A DNA stretch of 64,000 bases from Ceriagrion tenellum (GCA_963169105.1 OY720632.1:868001-932000); one strand, 5' to 3'. Numbered from the stretch's first letter, positions 1 to 9,892 are shown. The notes: generated from the letters alone by a model not told the origin. Numbers and translations are program-made.

Positions 1-519
1 ATTAAGAAGTACATTGCGGCCAGCTACAAGGTCGACGCCGAGAAGCTGTCGCCCTTCATCAAGAAGTACCTGAAAGCCGCCGTCACCGCCGGAACCCTGG
101 TGCAAACGAAAGGGAAGGGCGCTTCGGGCTCCTTCAAGCTGAGCTCGACCACTCTCAAGGAGAAGGCAGCACCGTCTGGCGCTGGCGGAGCGGGCAAGGC
201 GAAGAAAGCAGCAGTGAAGAAAGCGGGAGTGAAGAAACCGAAGGCGGCCGGAGCCAAGAAGGAGAAGAGTGCAGGCGGTACTAAGAGGTCCGCACCGAAA
301 GAGCGGAGCAAGTCGGCCCCCCCAGCGAAGAAAGCCAAGAAAGTAGCAGCCGAGAAACCAAAGAAGAAGGCCGCAGCGGGGAAGCCTGCTGCCAAGGCGG
401 CAAAATCGCCCTCCAAAGCGAAGAAAGCGCCAACGAAGCCTAAGACTCCAAAGCCGAAGAAGACACCAACGAAAGCTAAGGCAGCGGCGAAAAAGACGGT
501 CGCACCGAAGAAGAAGTGA
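1..519 (+). CDS. Histone H1, 3' part
   Basis: The window opens inside a frame that runs to a TGA at 517-519; 172 codons are visible and the start lies outside. Residues ~1-50 are the end of the winged-helix linker-histone domain (KLSPFIKKYLKAAV, then GTLVQTKGKGASGSFKL). The remaining ~120 residues are a lysine/alanine/proline tail with repeated KKA, PKK and KAK steps. Linker histones bind DNA at the nucleosome entry and exit and compact chromatin in the nucleus. A histone-type stem-loop lies 69 bases past the stop, so the gene is of the replication-dependent class. It converges on the H3 gene to its right. No break is seen in the visible part. Confidence 0.95.
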   Translation: MKKYIAASYKVDAEKLSPFIKKYLKAAVTAGTLVQTKGKGASGSFKLSSTTLKEKAAPSGAGGAGKAKKAAVKKAGVKKPKAAGAKKEKSAGGTKRSAPKERSKSAPPAKKAKKVAAEKPKKKAAAGKPAAKAAKSPSKAKKAPTKPKTPKPKKTPTKAKAAAKKTVAPKKK

Positions 520-587
520 ACTCAGAAATGACGTTCGCCATCTGAGACGCTGTCACATTCCTTGTCAGGGATGCAGCGTTCAACTAA

Positions 588-603
588 GGCCCTCTTCAGG
601 GCC
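588..603 (+). terminator. Histone mRNA 3' stem-loop of H1
   Basis: The 16 bases GGCCCTCTTCAGGGCC form a 6-bp stem with a pyrimidine-rich 4-base loop and are followed by ATCA. This matches the stem-loop bound by SLBP in non-polyadenylated histone mRNAs. A purine-rich stretch (GGGAAAGGA, about 648-656) could be the U7-paired downstream element, but that part is weak. Confidence 0.9.
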
Positions 604-1222
604 ATCAAATGCTCTTGAAAATGATTCTGAATGCTTTGAGACTTCAGGGAAAGGAAAATAACAAAAAAAAAATCAAAGTTAACCCCTTAAACAGTTCAAC
701 TGAATATTGTTTATTAGCGCTTAGAATTACGGTAGATGGAAGAACAGCAATGACAAAAATATCATGTACCATATCACAATTAGATACATTACAGCAATAG
801 TTAAGATCAGATTGTAGCAACAATCAGAAGAATGCAGTAGATTATGCGGGAGATGGCGGCTCACACCTCTCGCCACCCAGACGAAATACCAATGTAACCC
901 CATCGCCAGATGATAGCCCTAGGTAAAAGTATGTGTATCTCAATCATTCGCACCACGATAAATAGGTCACTGAAGGTAAGCCAAGCCTCCGAATAAGGTA
1001 AACGGGGGCGAAGGAGAGGTTTTCGATACAGATTGCAATCAATCACCTTAACTGGCAAAAATAGTATGTGATTATACATTCTCAGCAATTTTCACTCCCC
1101 TCTATGAAGATTACCATGACCAGCAATGGGTATCTTTTTCAGGTTTGATTTCATGGGAGGAATGTCCTCGTTAACATAATTGTAAACCAAAGCAAACTGG
1201 GTCAATTATTCATTATTGTATT
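604..1222. other. Spacer between convergent H1 and H3
   Basis: AT-rich sequence with only short unconvincing frames on either strand. I see no gene, repeat or motif beyond the two flanking histone 3' ends. Confidence 0.6.
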
Positions 1223-1238
1223 GGTCCTGAAAAGGACC
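1223..1238 (-). terminator. Histone mRNA 3' stem-loop of H3
   Basis: Read on the minus strand, GGTCCTTTTCAGGACC is a perfect 6-bp stem with a TTTC loop, followed by AATA. It lies 28 bases past the H3 stop. This is the standard processing signal of replication-dependent histone mRNAs. Confidence 0.92.
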
Positions 1239-1266
1239 TTGTTTATGACCAAGGAGCACGAACTTC

Positions 1267-1677
1267 CTAAGCACGTTCTCCACGAATACGGCGGGCCAAT
1301 TGGATGTCTTTTTGCATAATTGTTACACGCTTAGCATGAATAGCGCACAAGTTGGTGTCTTCGAAAAGACCGACGAGGTAAGCCTCGGACGCCTCCTGAA
1401 GGGCCATGACGGCGGAGGACTGGAAGCGCAGGTCGGTCTTGAAGTCCTGAGCGATCTCGCGGACGAGTCGCTGGAAGGGCAACTTGCGGATGAGGAGCTC
1501 GGTGCTCTTTTGGTGTCTCCTGATCTCACGCCGTGCCACTGTTCCGGGCCTGTACCTATGGGGCTTCTTCACTCCTCCGGTGGCCGGCGCGCTCTTGCGA
1601 GCGGCCTTGGTAGCCAGCTGCTTCCTGGGGGCTTTGCCTCCGGTGGACTTGCGAGCGGTCTGCTTCGTACGTGCCAT
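1267..1677 (-). CDS. H3: Histone H3 (canonical, complete)
   Basis: A 136-codon frame starting MARTKQTARKSTGG and ending RRIRGERA, the full length of canonical H3. The N-terminal tail carries the usual K4, K9, K14 and K27 contexts (ARTKQTARKS, KAARKSAP), and the histone fold follows (REIRRHQKSTELLIRKLPF, AYLVGLFEDTNLCAIH). H3 forms the core nucleosome tetramer with H4. No intron and a stem-loop 3' end point to the S-phase, replication-dependent class. The coding sequence has no visible defect. However, a retrotransposon begins only ~50-60 bases upstream of the ATG, so the promoter may be cut off; whether this copy is expressed cannot be judged from sequence. Confidence 0.97.
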   Translation of the reverse strand: MARTKQTARKSTGGKAPRKQLATKAARKSAPATGGVKKPHRYRPGTVARREIRRHQKSTELLIRKLPFQRLVREIAQDFKTDLRFQSSAVMALQEASEAYLVGLFEDTNLCAIHAKRVTIMQKDIQLARRIRGERA

Positions 1678-1756
1678 TGTAAAACTTCACGAAAATCGGT
1701 TGTGAACCTCAATCTGGAGAATGAAAATTGAAAAAAAAAATGAAAATTGAAAAATG
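1678..1756 (-). promoter_or_regulatory. H3 5' leader, initiator and disturbed promoter
   Basis: On the minus strand TCATTCTCC (1724-1716) resembles the initiator of insect histone genes and would give a leader of about 45 bases. Directly upstream the sequence ATGAAAATTGAAAAA occurs twice (1721-1735 and 1740-1754, plus-strand reading), then Jockey-like sequence begins. A TAAATAAAA stretch (minus strand, ~1757-1765) lies 35-43 bases before the initiator. It could be a substitute TATA box or the poly(A) signal of the inserted element. No original TATA box is seen. Confidence 0.5.
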
Positions 1757-1985
1757 TTTTATTTACCAAGACACATGATACAGAAATAAGAAAAGCAATA
1801 ACAAGAAAGAGATAACAACGCGTGCCTGGTCTCCTGTTATAGGCTCTTGCCTCTTCTGGGTGGAAAACTGTCTTTGGCTTAAATGGAAGTGTGTGTGTGG
1901 GAGATGACGGCCCGGCATTTCCCCTAGGGCGACGGGAAACCCACGAAAACCGTCGCCAGGCCCGAAACAATACGTAGACATATGA

Positions 1986-1989
<4 letters not shown>

Positions 1990-2080
<91 letters not shown>
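1990..2080. repeat. (TA)n microsatellite in Jockey-1 ORF2
   Basis: About 45 uninterrupted TA units. It sits in the C-terminal part of the Jockey-1 ORF2 frame, where TATA reads as Ile-Tyr codons, so it probably grew from a short IYIY stretch. In the minus frame the protein reads straight through it. Confidence 0.95.
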
Positions 2081-2083
<3 letters not shown>

Positions 2084-4569
2084 ACGCTGGGCCGTATGTT
2101 TGTCGGTGACAGGGGGACGTCCGGGTGGAACAGGTGCATGTGGTCTGCGATGAACCTTGGTGTGTAGTACCTCTTGGTCTTGGCCGTGTTGGGCAGGGGT
2201 CCGTCTCCCAGGTGTAGGATTTCGTCTAGTAGCCCTGGGTTGTAGGTAGCAATGCGCCTGGCCGCGTTGCATCGGAGACGGCATAACCTGTGGAGGATAG
2301 GTTCAATATTAGTTAGTTTGTAGACCACGTTTGCCCGAGCTCGGTAATCCAGGCCAAGGATCTGTCGCAGGACCTGCCGTTCAAGGGAGGCGAATGGTTT
2401 CAGGTTGTTTCGAACCGGGAGAACAGCGAGCGCGGCGTACTCCATCACTGGCCTGAGAAAGGCCCTGTAAAGAAGCAATCCGCAATCCCTCTCCCCCCCG
2501 CCCGCACCGCGCGGATCAGATTACTCCGCCGGCTACACCTTCCTCGGACTGATCGGACATGGGGAATGAAGGTGAGATTTTTATCCAGCGTCGCTCCCAG
2601 GTATGTTGCTGTCTTCTTTTCTTGTACCTCCTTGTCCCACAGTTGGATTTTGGATACGTCATTTCGTTTGTTGAGCGGGGACGCAATTAGAAGTTGCGTT
2701 TTTGCAGCGTTAGGTCTCATCCTTCACATCTGGAAACATGTCTGTATCTTGTCCACCATAAATTGAAGTTTCTTCGTCGCCTCTGCTGGGTTCCTTCCTG
2801 TGCACCAAAGGGCGGTATCGTCGGCGTACTGGCATAGTCACTGGTTTGGTCCTGGTGTCTACCGGCATCTCCAAACAGTATAGTGTGAACAGGAGGGGGG
2901 AGAGTGCGGTCCCATGTGGGACCCCAGCCTTAAGGGGGAAGGGTGCTGAGAGCTGTTTACCGACTCTTACCCTGGCGTCCCTGTTACGCAGAAAGCTGTT
3001 GCGAATGCAGAGTAGATTTCGTGTTACTCCTGGCATGAGAGACAGTTTGAATATCAGCCCTTCGTGCCATACACTGTCGAATGCCCTTTCAATGTCCAGA
3101 AACAGTGCTGCCGCATATCTGTTTCAGTTAATAGCCACCATTGCAGTGCTAGTTAATAGAGCTACGGGGTCTGTAGTGCAGCGATGTGGTCGGAAACCAT
3201 ATTGGTGTTGAGGCAGGACACCACTGGCCTCGAACATCGTCGTCATTCTTCTTGCGATGATTCTCTCGAACCATTTCCCTAGCGTGCTGATGAGACTTAT
3301 CGGTCTATAGTTCTCGGCCTTGCTCTTGTCTTTGCCGGGTTTAGGTAGCATAACCATAGTATTCCTTTTCCATGACTTGGGGTAGTAGCTCAGGGCAGCA
3401 GTGCATTGAAAATCTGTATAAGGAGTGGCCAGGAGTCCAGTGATTTTCTCAGGTACAGTGCTCTTATGTTATATTCACCAGGTGCTGAGTTCTTGTACGG
3501 GACAGCGTCCCACATGTCCTCTTCGGTGATGGGGTTGAGGATTCCCTCTTCGCCTTGATAATTATCATAGAGTATGGCGATTTCCTGATGTCTGAGGTCC
3601 TTCGGGATGAGGTTTTCTTCAATTTCTTCCAGGTGAAGGTCGCAAATTTCTTGTTGGTCATCCAAGAACAGAGGGTCCTCCATGGGGGAGTAGACAGAAG
3701 TTAGGACCCTTTTGAATTTTTCCGCTTGCCCTTGAGGGTCGGCGATAGGGTCTCCGTCTTCGCCGATTAGGGTGTGTCTGCGGGGCGGAATTTGGCCTGT
3801 CATGGCTTTAAAAGTATTCCAGAAGGCTAAACCGTTCCGGTAGTCTAGCTTGCGGCACGCTTCTCCCCAGCATTTTTCTTTTTCCGCCTTTATTTCCTTC
3901 TGGATGATGGCATTTTCCCGGTTCCATTCTGCTTTGATCCAGGGGTCTTTGGTCCTTATCCATTGTCGGTACAGCCAGCGTTTGTTTTTGATTAGCCCTC
4001 TGACCCGTAATGGTAGCGGCTTCCTCGACGGGTCGATGGTGATGTTGGGTACCGACTGAGCTGCATTGGCAAATGCTCCTTCGACGTGCTCAATGGCCGT
4101 ATCCACCTCGTCGTCACAGGTAAGGTCTCCTAAGGCGGGCATGTTTTTCCTGACATCATCATTGAACTGTTCCCAATCAACCTTACGGAAGTTAGGTCGC
4201 ACAAAGGTGTGTTGAGGGGGGGAACGGTTGACAGGTGGAAGGGAAAGGAAAATGGAAGGTGGTCGAAGGTTAGGCAGTCATCCACTGACACGTCTCCTGC
4301 CATCGGAGCCAGGGTTGATGACAGGAGGGCGTGATCAGAGAACGTGCCGCCTCTGAAAAAGGTGGGGAAGGGAATGTCCAATCTAACGACCGGGTTGTCG
4401 AGGAGCCAGCCTTCGAGTTCCTTTTCCTTTGGGGTGGTGGTGTTATCTCTAAAGTAGGTATGCCTCGCGTTTAGGTCACCAAGGAGGATGAAGGGGAGAG
4501 TTGCTTTGCACAGGTAATCCAGAAGGCCCACCGGGAGGGGGGATGCTGGTCTGCTATACACCGTGCAGA

Positions 4570-4734
4570 CATATATATATATATATATATATATACGAAG
4601 CGGTTGTTGTCCGCATCAAAGTTGCCCGAGAATATATATATATATTCTCGGGCAACTTTATATATATTAGGTTATTATATAAGGCTATATATATATATTC
4701 TCGGGCAACTTTGATGCGGACAACAACCGCTTCG
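4570..4734. repeat. (TA)n tract with a 37-bp inverted repeat
   Basis: A (TA)n run (4570-4595) is followed by a 37-bp arm (4596-4632, starting CGAAGCGGTTGTTG) whose exact reverse complement occurs at 4698-4734. A 15-bp third copy lies at 4645-4659 in the reverse sense, with TA tracts between. The arm is endonuclease coding sequence of Jockey-1; the right-hand copy is the one in register with the gene. A fold-back event at the TA palindrome explains the pattern. Confidence 0.9.
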
Positions 4735-4997
4735 TTTGCTTGTCCTAGGCGGTCTTCGGGGTTGTCTTCAAGAACGGCGAGGATGTCTTTCCTGACTAGT
4801 ATGGTTATTCCCCCAGATCTGGGACCTCGTCTTGGGGTGCAGAATTACTGGAAGAAAGGAAGGTTCATTCGTGAGTCCGGACGTTGGAAGGTCTCACCAG
4901 CCCCATGATGGCAACCTCCCTTGTCCTAATATAGTCCAGTATTATGGGCCATCTTCGGCGCATGGCACCGTCAATATCGCAGAAGGCAATCGAGGAC

Positions 4998-6143
4998 TTA
5001 TCTGCCATTCGTGACACGGTGGGAGTAGATGACTGGCAGGACGGTGTAGTTGGTGTATAGGGGGGTCACCGACAGTCCGAAGATCCTCTCCGCGACGTTG
5101 TTGATGGTGGTGGCCACTTGCTGTCTGGACGTCGGGTGGAGGTTGACGAGGACGCCAGTCAGGAACCGCAGGAGGTCCGCCTTCTTCACCACCCCTTGCC
5201 CCTCTGTTGGGTCGCGTTCACCGACCTGCAAAATAGCAGAGTCGAGATGAACGGGCGCAGTGGCGGCGAGCAAGGCGGAAGGTATCGGGCGCTCTGGGCA
5301 CCGTCTGTCTCCCTCACGGTGCTCGTTACCGCAGTTCCGGCACCGCAACGACTCCGCCGCGCATTCGCTCGTCCGGTGGCTGCCGGCGCAGCGAATAGAG
5401 TTGCCGCAGGTATCGGCCTCGTGACCATAGATATGGCATCGAGAGCACTGCTTTGGTTTGGCGGGTGGGGGCTTAGAGGCCTCGCAACGATAATTGCGGT
5501 CCCAGAAGCGGAGACCCTCCGCGATGATCCCGCTGACGTGGCCCACGCTGTCCGTGATAAATGGTGGTGAGCCGGTTGTTCCTTGCGCTGCGGACCCTCC
5601 ATATGCCCTGCACCGGAATCCCCATGTGGACCAGCTGCTCCTTCATATCGTCGACATCAGTCTGGTGGTCGACGCCCTTGATGACAAAGGAGAAGGTAGA
5701 GGGACGACTAGTAGGTGGGTTATTTTGGGGCCGGGTACCTCGGAGTTGGGGACAGGAAATTCCCGCTGGCCGGTGTTCCGGGGAAGACGTCGGATGCAGA
5801 TCCATTGGAGGGAATCTACTCGGCCGCGGGGAGTGGGAGGAGTTGCGGGGACGGTACGTCGAGGACGGGTTTCGGCGTCAGATAGGGAGGGATGAAGGGT
5901 AGAGGGTGGAGGCGGACGTCGTGCCTGGGTACGAGGGGACGTGAAGGTCGTCCTGAAGGTCGTGTTCTGCGGGAGGGGAAGACCTTCCTGCACCGGCTGG
6001 AATATCGGTAGGCGATCTCGCAGCATGAGGGGGAATGGAGGTCGAACACGGTGGGGGTCTACTACGGGAAAACCAGTTGCCGTGGTTCGATTGGGGCCTG
6101 ACTGGGAGGAAAGGGCTTTACTCGGCCCCCTGCCCGTCACCAC
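4998..6143 (-). pseudogene. Jockey-1 ORF1 (gag-like, zinc knuckles), frameshifted
   Basis: The N-terminal part (~6143-5640) is proline/arginine-rich without a recognisable fold. The middle (~5720-5560) reads FSFVIKGVDHQTDVDDMKEQ, the pattern of the PRE_C2HC region found ahead of zinc knuckles in Jockey-type ORF1. Then come CCHC knuckles: CSRCHIYGHEADTC (intact), a damaged second one (IRCAGSHRTSEC) and CRNCGNEHREGDRRC. Such proteins bind the element RNA and form the transposition particle. The three blocks lie in different frames, so the gene is broken. The end abuts ORF2. Confidence 0.78.
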
Positions 6144-6190
6144 GAAGGGCGAGTTCGAACAATGTTCAAACAGGGGCGGGTAGTCTTCGG

Positions 6191-7500
6191 GTAGGCTAAG
6201 TGGGGATTGGGAGCCAATGTATGGAGGGCGACAATTTGTTGGAGATTGGGAGCCGGGAAGAGATCAATCCGCGCTTAAGAGGGGACCGAGGGAAGGAGTG
6301 GGCGTCCGAACCACGTCGAACGCCAGTAGTGGCGCGCGGAGTGGATTTGCCCTCGCCCGTAACCGGTGCACGGTCCAGCCATCGGGAGAGGTAGGGGAGA
6401 GACGCGTCTGAGACATCGCTACGTCATCCCCTCACAGTCCGATCCCAAGTGTTGGGAGTCGGATCTCCGCTGGAGCACAACCAGGGGTGTGTGTGTGTGG
6501 CGGAGTAGAGGGAAATTAGGTAGGGGAAAGGGGGACGGGAGAAGCTTTGCGCCGAGTGCTCAAGACATTAGGGGTTTCGAGTACTCAGGAACCCAACGGC
6601 GGCAAGGAGTAAGGGTGGGTAGTCTTGGAATCCAAGCGGAAACTACCGAAACGGTGAAAGATGAGAGAGTGGAAGCGCTGCACCGAGTTCTCTAGACAGC
6701 GGGTGTCGAGTACTTCAGGCGCTGCTTGTTGAAGGTTGAAAGGGGGAGGACTTGGAAGTGAGGAGTGTACGCACTTGTCACGGGAGAAGATGCAAAGGAA
6801 GTTTGATGGTCCTGAAAGGGCCTTGGAGTACTGGGAAAATCGGAGGAGGAACTGGAAAGAAGGTGTGGTTGATGGGAGTCACAAGTCCGGGCGGGGACAA
6901 GGAGGCAACGTAAAGGGTACGTCCAACTCTGCTAATTACGACCCGAGCGACAAGCCGGTCACTCGACTCGGTAATGCGCGGAGTTTGTGGAAGGTGAGTG
7001 GTAGGTGGAAGGGAGAATCAGAAAAGAGCGCGGAGCATGTGGAGGAAGTGAGGAGGTTAAGGTAAGAGGATGCAAAGGGTAAGGAAAACTCCGCTAAGTA
7101 CGGTAAGGAATAGGAGAGGAGGTGAGGTGAGGAGGTTGATGGGAGTCACATGTCCGGGCGGGGACAGGGAGGCATGGTAAGGGCACGTCTAACTCCGCTA
7201 AGCTCGACCCGAGCGACAAGTCAGTCACTCGACTCGGTAGTGCGTGGATCTTGTGGAAGGTGAGTGGGCGGTGGAAGGGAGGATCAGAGAAGAGCGCGGA
7301 GCTTGTGGAAGGAGAGTGGGTACTGGAAGTGGTACGGTGGGAAGTGGTAGGAAAGGAAGGTTTGTGAGGAGGAATAGGAGAGGTGAGGTGATTGCAAGGG
7401 AGTCAGAGGGAGGATCAGAGAATGGCTGTAAGGTCTCCAGCAATTTCCACCGGGGATTCAAGACGGGAGGACATGGGAGTTTGAGGGAAAGTCGTTGAGT
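6191..7500. repeat. GA-rich region with ~270-bp tandem repeat
   Basis: Plus-strand purine-rich sequence without convincing genes; long frames on both strands follow from base bias. A block beginning GATGGGAGTCACA at ~6869 recurs at ~7139 (period ~270 bp), and both copies continue through GACCCGAGCGACAAG and GTGGAAGGTGAGTGG, with moderate divergence. Shorter echoes (GTCGAGTACT) lie at 6570-6720. It may be the repeated 5' leader of the minus-strand Jockey-1, which is inference from position only. Confidence 0.6.
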
Positions 7501-7562
7501 ACTACGACTACGACCAGTCGTGGCTGACGTACAGTCAAGCTCTCAAATCGACATCGGATAAA

Positions 7563-7578
7563 GGACCTGAAAAGGTCC
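7563..7578 (-). terminator. Orphan histone-like 3' stem-loop
   Basis: On the minus strand GGACCTTTTCAGGTCC has the 6-bp stem and TTTC loop of a histone mRNA 3' end. No histone frame lies upstream of it on that strand, so it is either a leftover of a lost histone gene or chance. The flanking bases (TTTATCC) are a poorer match than at H1 and H3. Confidence 0.35.
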
Positions 7579-8027
7579 TTAGGGTAATTGGTGGTATTGA
7601 CTGCTTGTGTTCACAAGTGACGTGTTTCCCCCCTGACGGCGGGGAAACCGGTGGAGTTGTGTTATCCCCCCTTCCCTTGGGTATGTATTGGACCGTCCGC
7701 CCGCAGACAAACGGAATCGCCCTTGCTGCCCCGCGACAGAGAACGAGGCACTACGTTACCCTCGCGTCGCTAATGTTTGTGTGGCGGAGACAACCTTGGC
7801 CGTCAACGAGTGCGTCGACGTGCAATGCCTAAGGAGTAGGGGGCTCTCAGTCAGGCCAACGAGTGCGTCGGGAGCGACCGAGAGGATTTAGTGTGGCGTA
7901 GCAGACGAAGAGCAAGGACCGGATCCTTGTAGTCTACACCCTTGATGCTCCTCGAGTGGTACTTCCCCGGCTAAGGCTACTCCTACGGCCAATAGGGTGC
8001 TCGGCGCCGGATACCGATCATACCACG
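7579..8027. other. Unassigned sequence
   Basis: Moderately GC-rich. CAACGAGTGCG occurs twice within ~60 bases (~7803 and ~7859). I see no gene and no similarity to the other elements of the window. Confidence 0.4.
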
Positions 8028-8611
8028 CGTTAAACGAGTGCCGCCGATCAACCATCCATTCGACCATTGCACTATCTTTCCCATACTGAATGCTTCCACG
8101 ACACGCCCTACCGTACCGATGACATCCGTTTGCTGAGGGTCTGTAGGATTTCGTAAGCACACGACGACGCGTGGCAATGTATTACCCGAGTCTTTTATTC
8201 CGTGCGCTCGGCGCAACTTTGGTAGTCGTTCCTTTCTTAGCGAGACCGATTTCATACAGCATACGCCACATTGATTGTGAATAACACTCCTTTTAACTTT
8301 CTTGTTCAAAGCATGATACATCCGTTTGTGCATAAAAATGTACCTCTAAAACGGCCTTTCCATTTCTTTAAACTTACTCCTGATTCAGATCGGCATATGG
8401 ACATCAGACTCACCACCCCACGTGCAGTATCTCTCTTCCACCATTCGTTATCATTACCATCTAATTGTTCGCGCTAGGTATGATGCTGAAACAAAGGAGC
8501 ACTGACTATAGACTTAAAGACAAAAAATACGCTCCACTTCTCCCCCCAACATTCGTGTATTGCGTCCGTTCAGACACATTGGTGATGTTCATGCGCCGAT
8601 ACTCAAAATGA
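8028..8611 (-). repeat. Inverted partial copy of the 5S spacer
   Basis: The reverse complement matches the first ~600 bases of the spacer that follows the 5S 3' ends at 19.25 and 53.83 kb (for example GAATCGGCGCATGAAC-like and CGGTCGAATGGATGG-like blocks in the same order). Similarity stops abruptly near 8028. It carries the opposite orientation to the 5S units to the right. Confidence 0.88.
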
Positions 8612-8699
8612 TTCCCAGGCGGTCACCCATCTAAGTACTATCCGGGCCCGACGTTGCTTAACTCCGGTGATCGGACAAGAACCAATGTTTTCAACGTGG
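8612..8699 (-). pseudogene. 5S rRNA pseudogene, nt 14-101, inverted
   Basis: Minus-strand sequence corresponds to 5S nt 14-101 (CCACGTTGAAAAC onwards, through TAGTACTTAGATGGGTGACC). It is not split at nt 26 but carries ATTGG in place of ACCGG there. The start is replaced by satellite, and nt 102 to the T-tract are deleted, joining directly to the spacer. It cannot make 5S rRNA. Confidence 0.9.
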
Positions 8700-9395
8700 A
8701 AATGACCGATCCTCGAATTTTCAGGAATAGGCATGAAACGCCAGCGTGATAGGCTTCGATGGAGCTTTCTTGATGCACGGGTCGCTGCGCATGATTTAAA
8801 TAAATTTTAGATTCTGTCATTTTGGACCATTTATTCAAGTGTTTAACCTTAGGATTTTTGTTCGTTGCCCCCTTCCTGTAGTGAAAACGAGTGGATGTGA
8901 TTCCGTCGCGTGGAACGTGAATGCGCGGGTGGTCGGTACGTGCTTGATTACGAGATGACGTCCGCGTGCGTTGCGTGCTTTGTGAGTTAGGAGCGTTTGA
9001 AGGTCGGAAAGAGTGTCATTTTGACGACGTTTTCGGTGGCGAAAAATGACCGATTCTCGAATTTTCAGGAATAGGCATGAAAGCGAGCGTGATAATATCG
9101 ATGGAGCTTTCTCGCTGCACGGGTGTCGCTGCGCATGATTGAAATAAATTTTAGATTCTGACATTTTCGACCTTTTTTCCAAGCGTTTAACCTTAGGTAT
9201 TTTGTCCGTTGCCCCCTTCCTGTAGTGAAAACGAGTAGATGGATTTACTTCACGTGGTACGTGAATGCGTGGGTGGTCGGTAAGTGCATGATTACTAGAA
9301 GATGTTAGCGTGCGGTGCGTTCTTTGTGAGTTAGTAGCGTTTGAATGTCGGGAAGTCATTTTGACGGCTTTTTAGTTGGCACAAATGGAGGAACG
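8700..9395. repeat. ~345-bp satellite, two units, upstream of a 5S start
   Basis: Two head-to-tail units start near 8703 and 9048, each with AATGACCGAT, AATTTTCAGGAATAGGCATG, AAATAAATTTTAGATTCTG and CGTTGCCCCCTTCCTGTAG in order. The same satellite recurs at 61.85-62.43 kb, again just ahead of a 5S start. It therefore behaves as a subrepeat of the 5S intergenic spacer. Confidence 0.85.
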
Positions 9396-9564
9396 TCATA
9401 TTTTCTAGAATTATAGAGGATTTTTGGGGCATATTATGCCATCATCGATGGTTTTGCGGGTGAACTGGGCATGTGTATCTACACTGCTCTATTTTAGGGT
9501 TCATGTACTGCAGTAATGGAAGATTATTGTAATTATGACACGTCTCAATTGTCTAGGTGTAGAT
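9396..9564 (+). promoter_or_regulatory. 5S upstream flank
   Basis: A 170-bp stretch conserved with 62433-62602 (for example TTTTTGGGGCATA and TTAGGGTTCATGTAC), ending AATTGTCTAGGTGTAGAT directly before the 5S start. It is the immediate upstream sequence of two 5S units and may hold upstream promoter elements; none can be proved from sequence. Confidence 0.55.
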
Positions 9565-9579
9565 GCCAACGGCCATACC
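9565..9579 (+). pseudogene. 5S rRNA nt 1-15 (split gene, unit 1)
   Basis: GCCAACGGCCATACC is the 5' end of 5S rRNA. Tx-1 starts at the next base. The CATACC at its end is repeated after Tx-1 at 13623-13628, so this is a target-site duplication. Confidence 0.9.
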
Positions 9580-9892
9580 TAGAGAGCGGACGTGTTTTTC
9601 TCGAGCTCCCGACTCCGTCAAGGACGTTCCCCGCCGGCGAGGGAAGCTTCCCTTCGCCGGTGAAGTGAGCGCGAGACCCCGGTCTCTCGCTTCGCTTTTG
9701 TTTTTCTGGTATCGCGAATTCTACAGTTTTCTTTTCTTTTGTGTTTCCCGTGTGCTACTTTGCTGCTCTACGTTTATGTGAGTTCGCTTACGTGGTGATT
9801 TGCGGAGGTGACGACGGGAAAGGACGTTCTTTTTTGTGTTTTGCGCAAGTGTGCTTTTTTTTCTCACGTGTTTTTTGTATAATTAACGATCA

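Larger units (their letters stand above)
1924..4998 (-). pseudogene. Jockey-1 ORF2: endonuclease and reverse transcriptase remnants
   Basis: Endonuclease pieces include GGITILVRKDIL (~4800) and LPFILLGDLNARHTYF (~4480) followed by FSDHALL. Reverse transcriptase pieces include a KNSAPGEYNIRALYLR block (~3490), PGKDKSKAENYRPISLIST (~3330), HQYGFRPHRCTTDPV (~3200) and GVPHGTALSPLLFTLYCLE (~2900). The catalytic YADD codons are preserved at 2817-2828, but in another frame than their neighbours. The C-terminal part (AFLRPVMEYAALAV) runs from ~2478 to the (TA)n tract. There is no RNase H, as is usual for Jockey-clade ORF2, which copies its RNA into nicked target DNA. At least four frameshifts and the palindrome at 4596-4734 show the gene is dead. 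Confidence 0.8.
1740..6190 (-). mobile_element. Jockey-like non-LTR retrotransposon 1 (decayed)
   Basis: Minus-strand pieces occur in the order expected for a Jockey-clade element: proline-rich ORF1 with zinc knuckles (~6143-4998), endonuclease (~4990-4200), reverse transcriptase (~4200-2450) and a C-terminal region (~2478-2085), all broken by frameshifts. An AATAAA on the minus strand (1758-1763) marks the probable 3' end just upstream of H3. The 5' limit is uncertain: ORF1-like sequence fades near 6190, and the GA-rich repeats that follow may be its 5' leader. Two (TA)n tracts have expanded inside its codons. Confidence 0.75.

Noticed and set aside
1924..2478. Long minus-strand frame with a run of Ile-Tyr repeats, as a repetitive protein gene
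   Set aside because: The run is a (TA)n microsatellite read through in frame; the rest is decayed Jockey ORF2.
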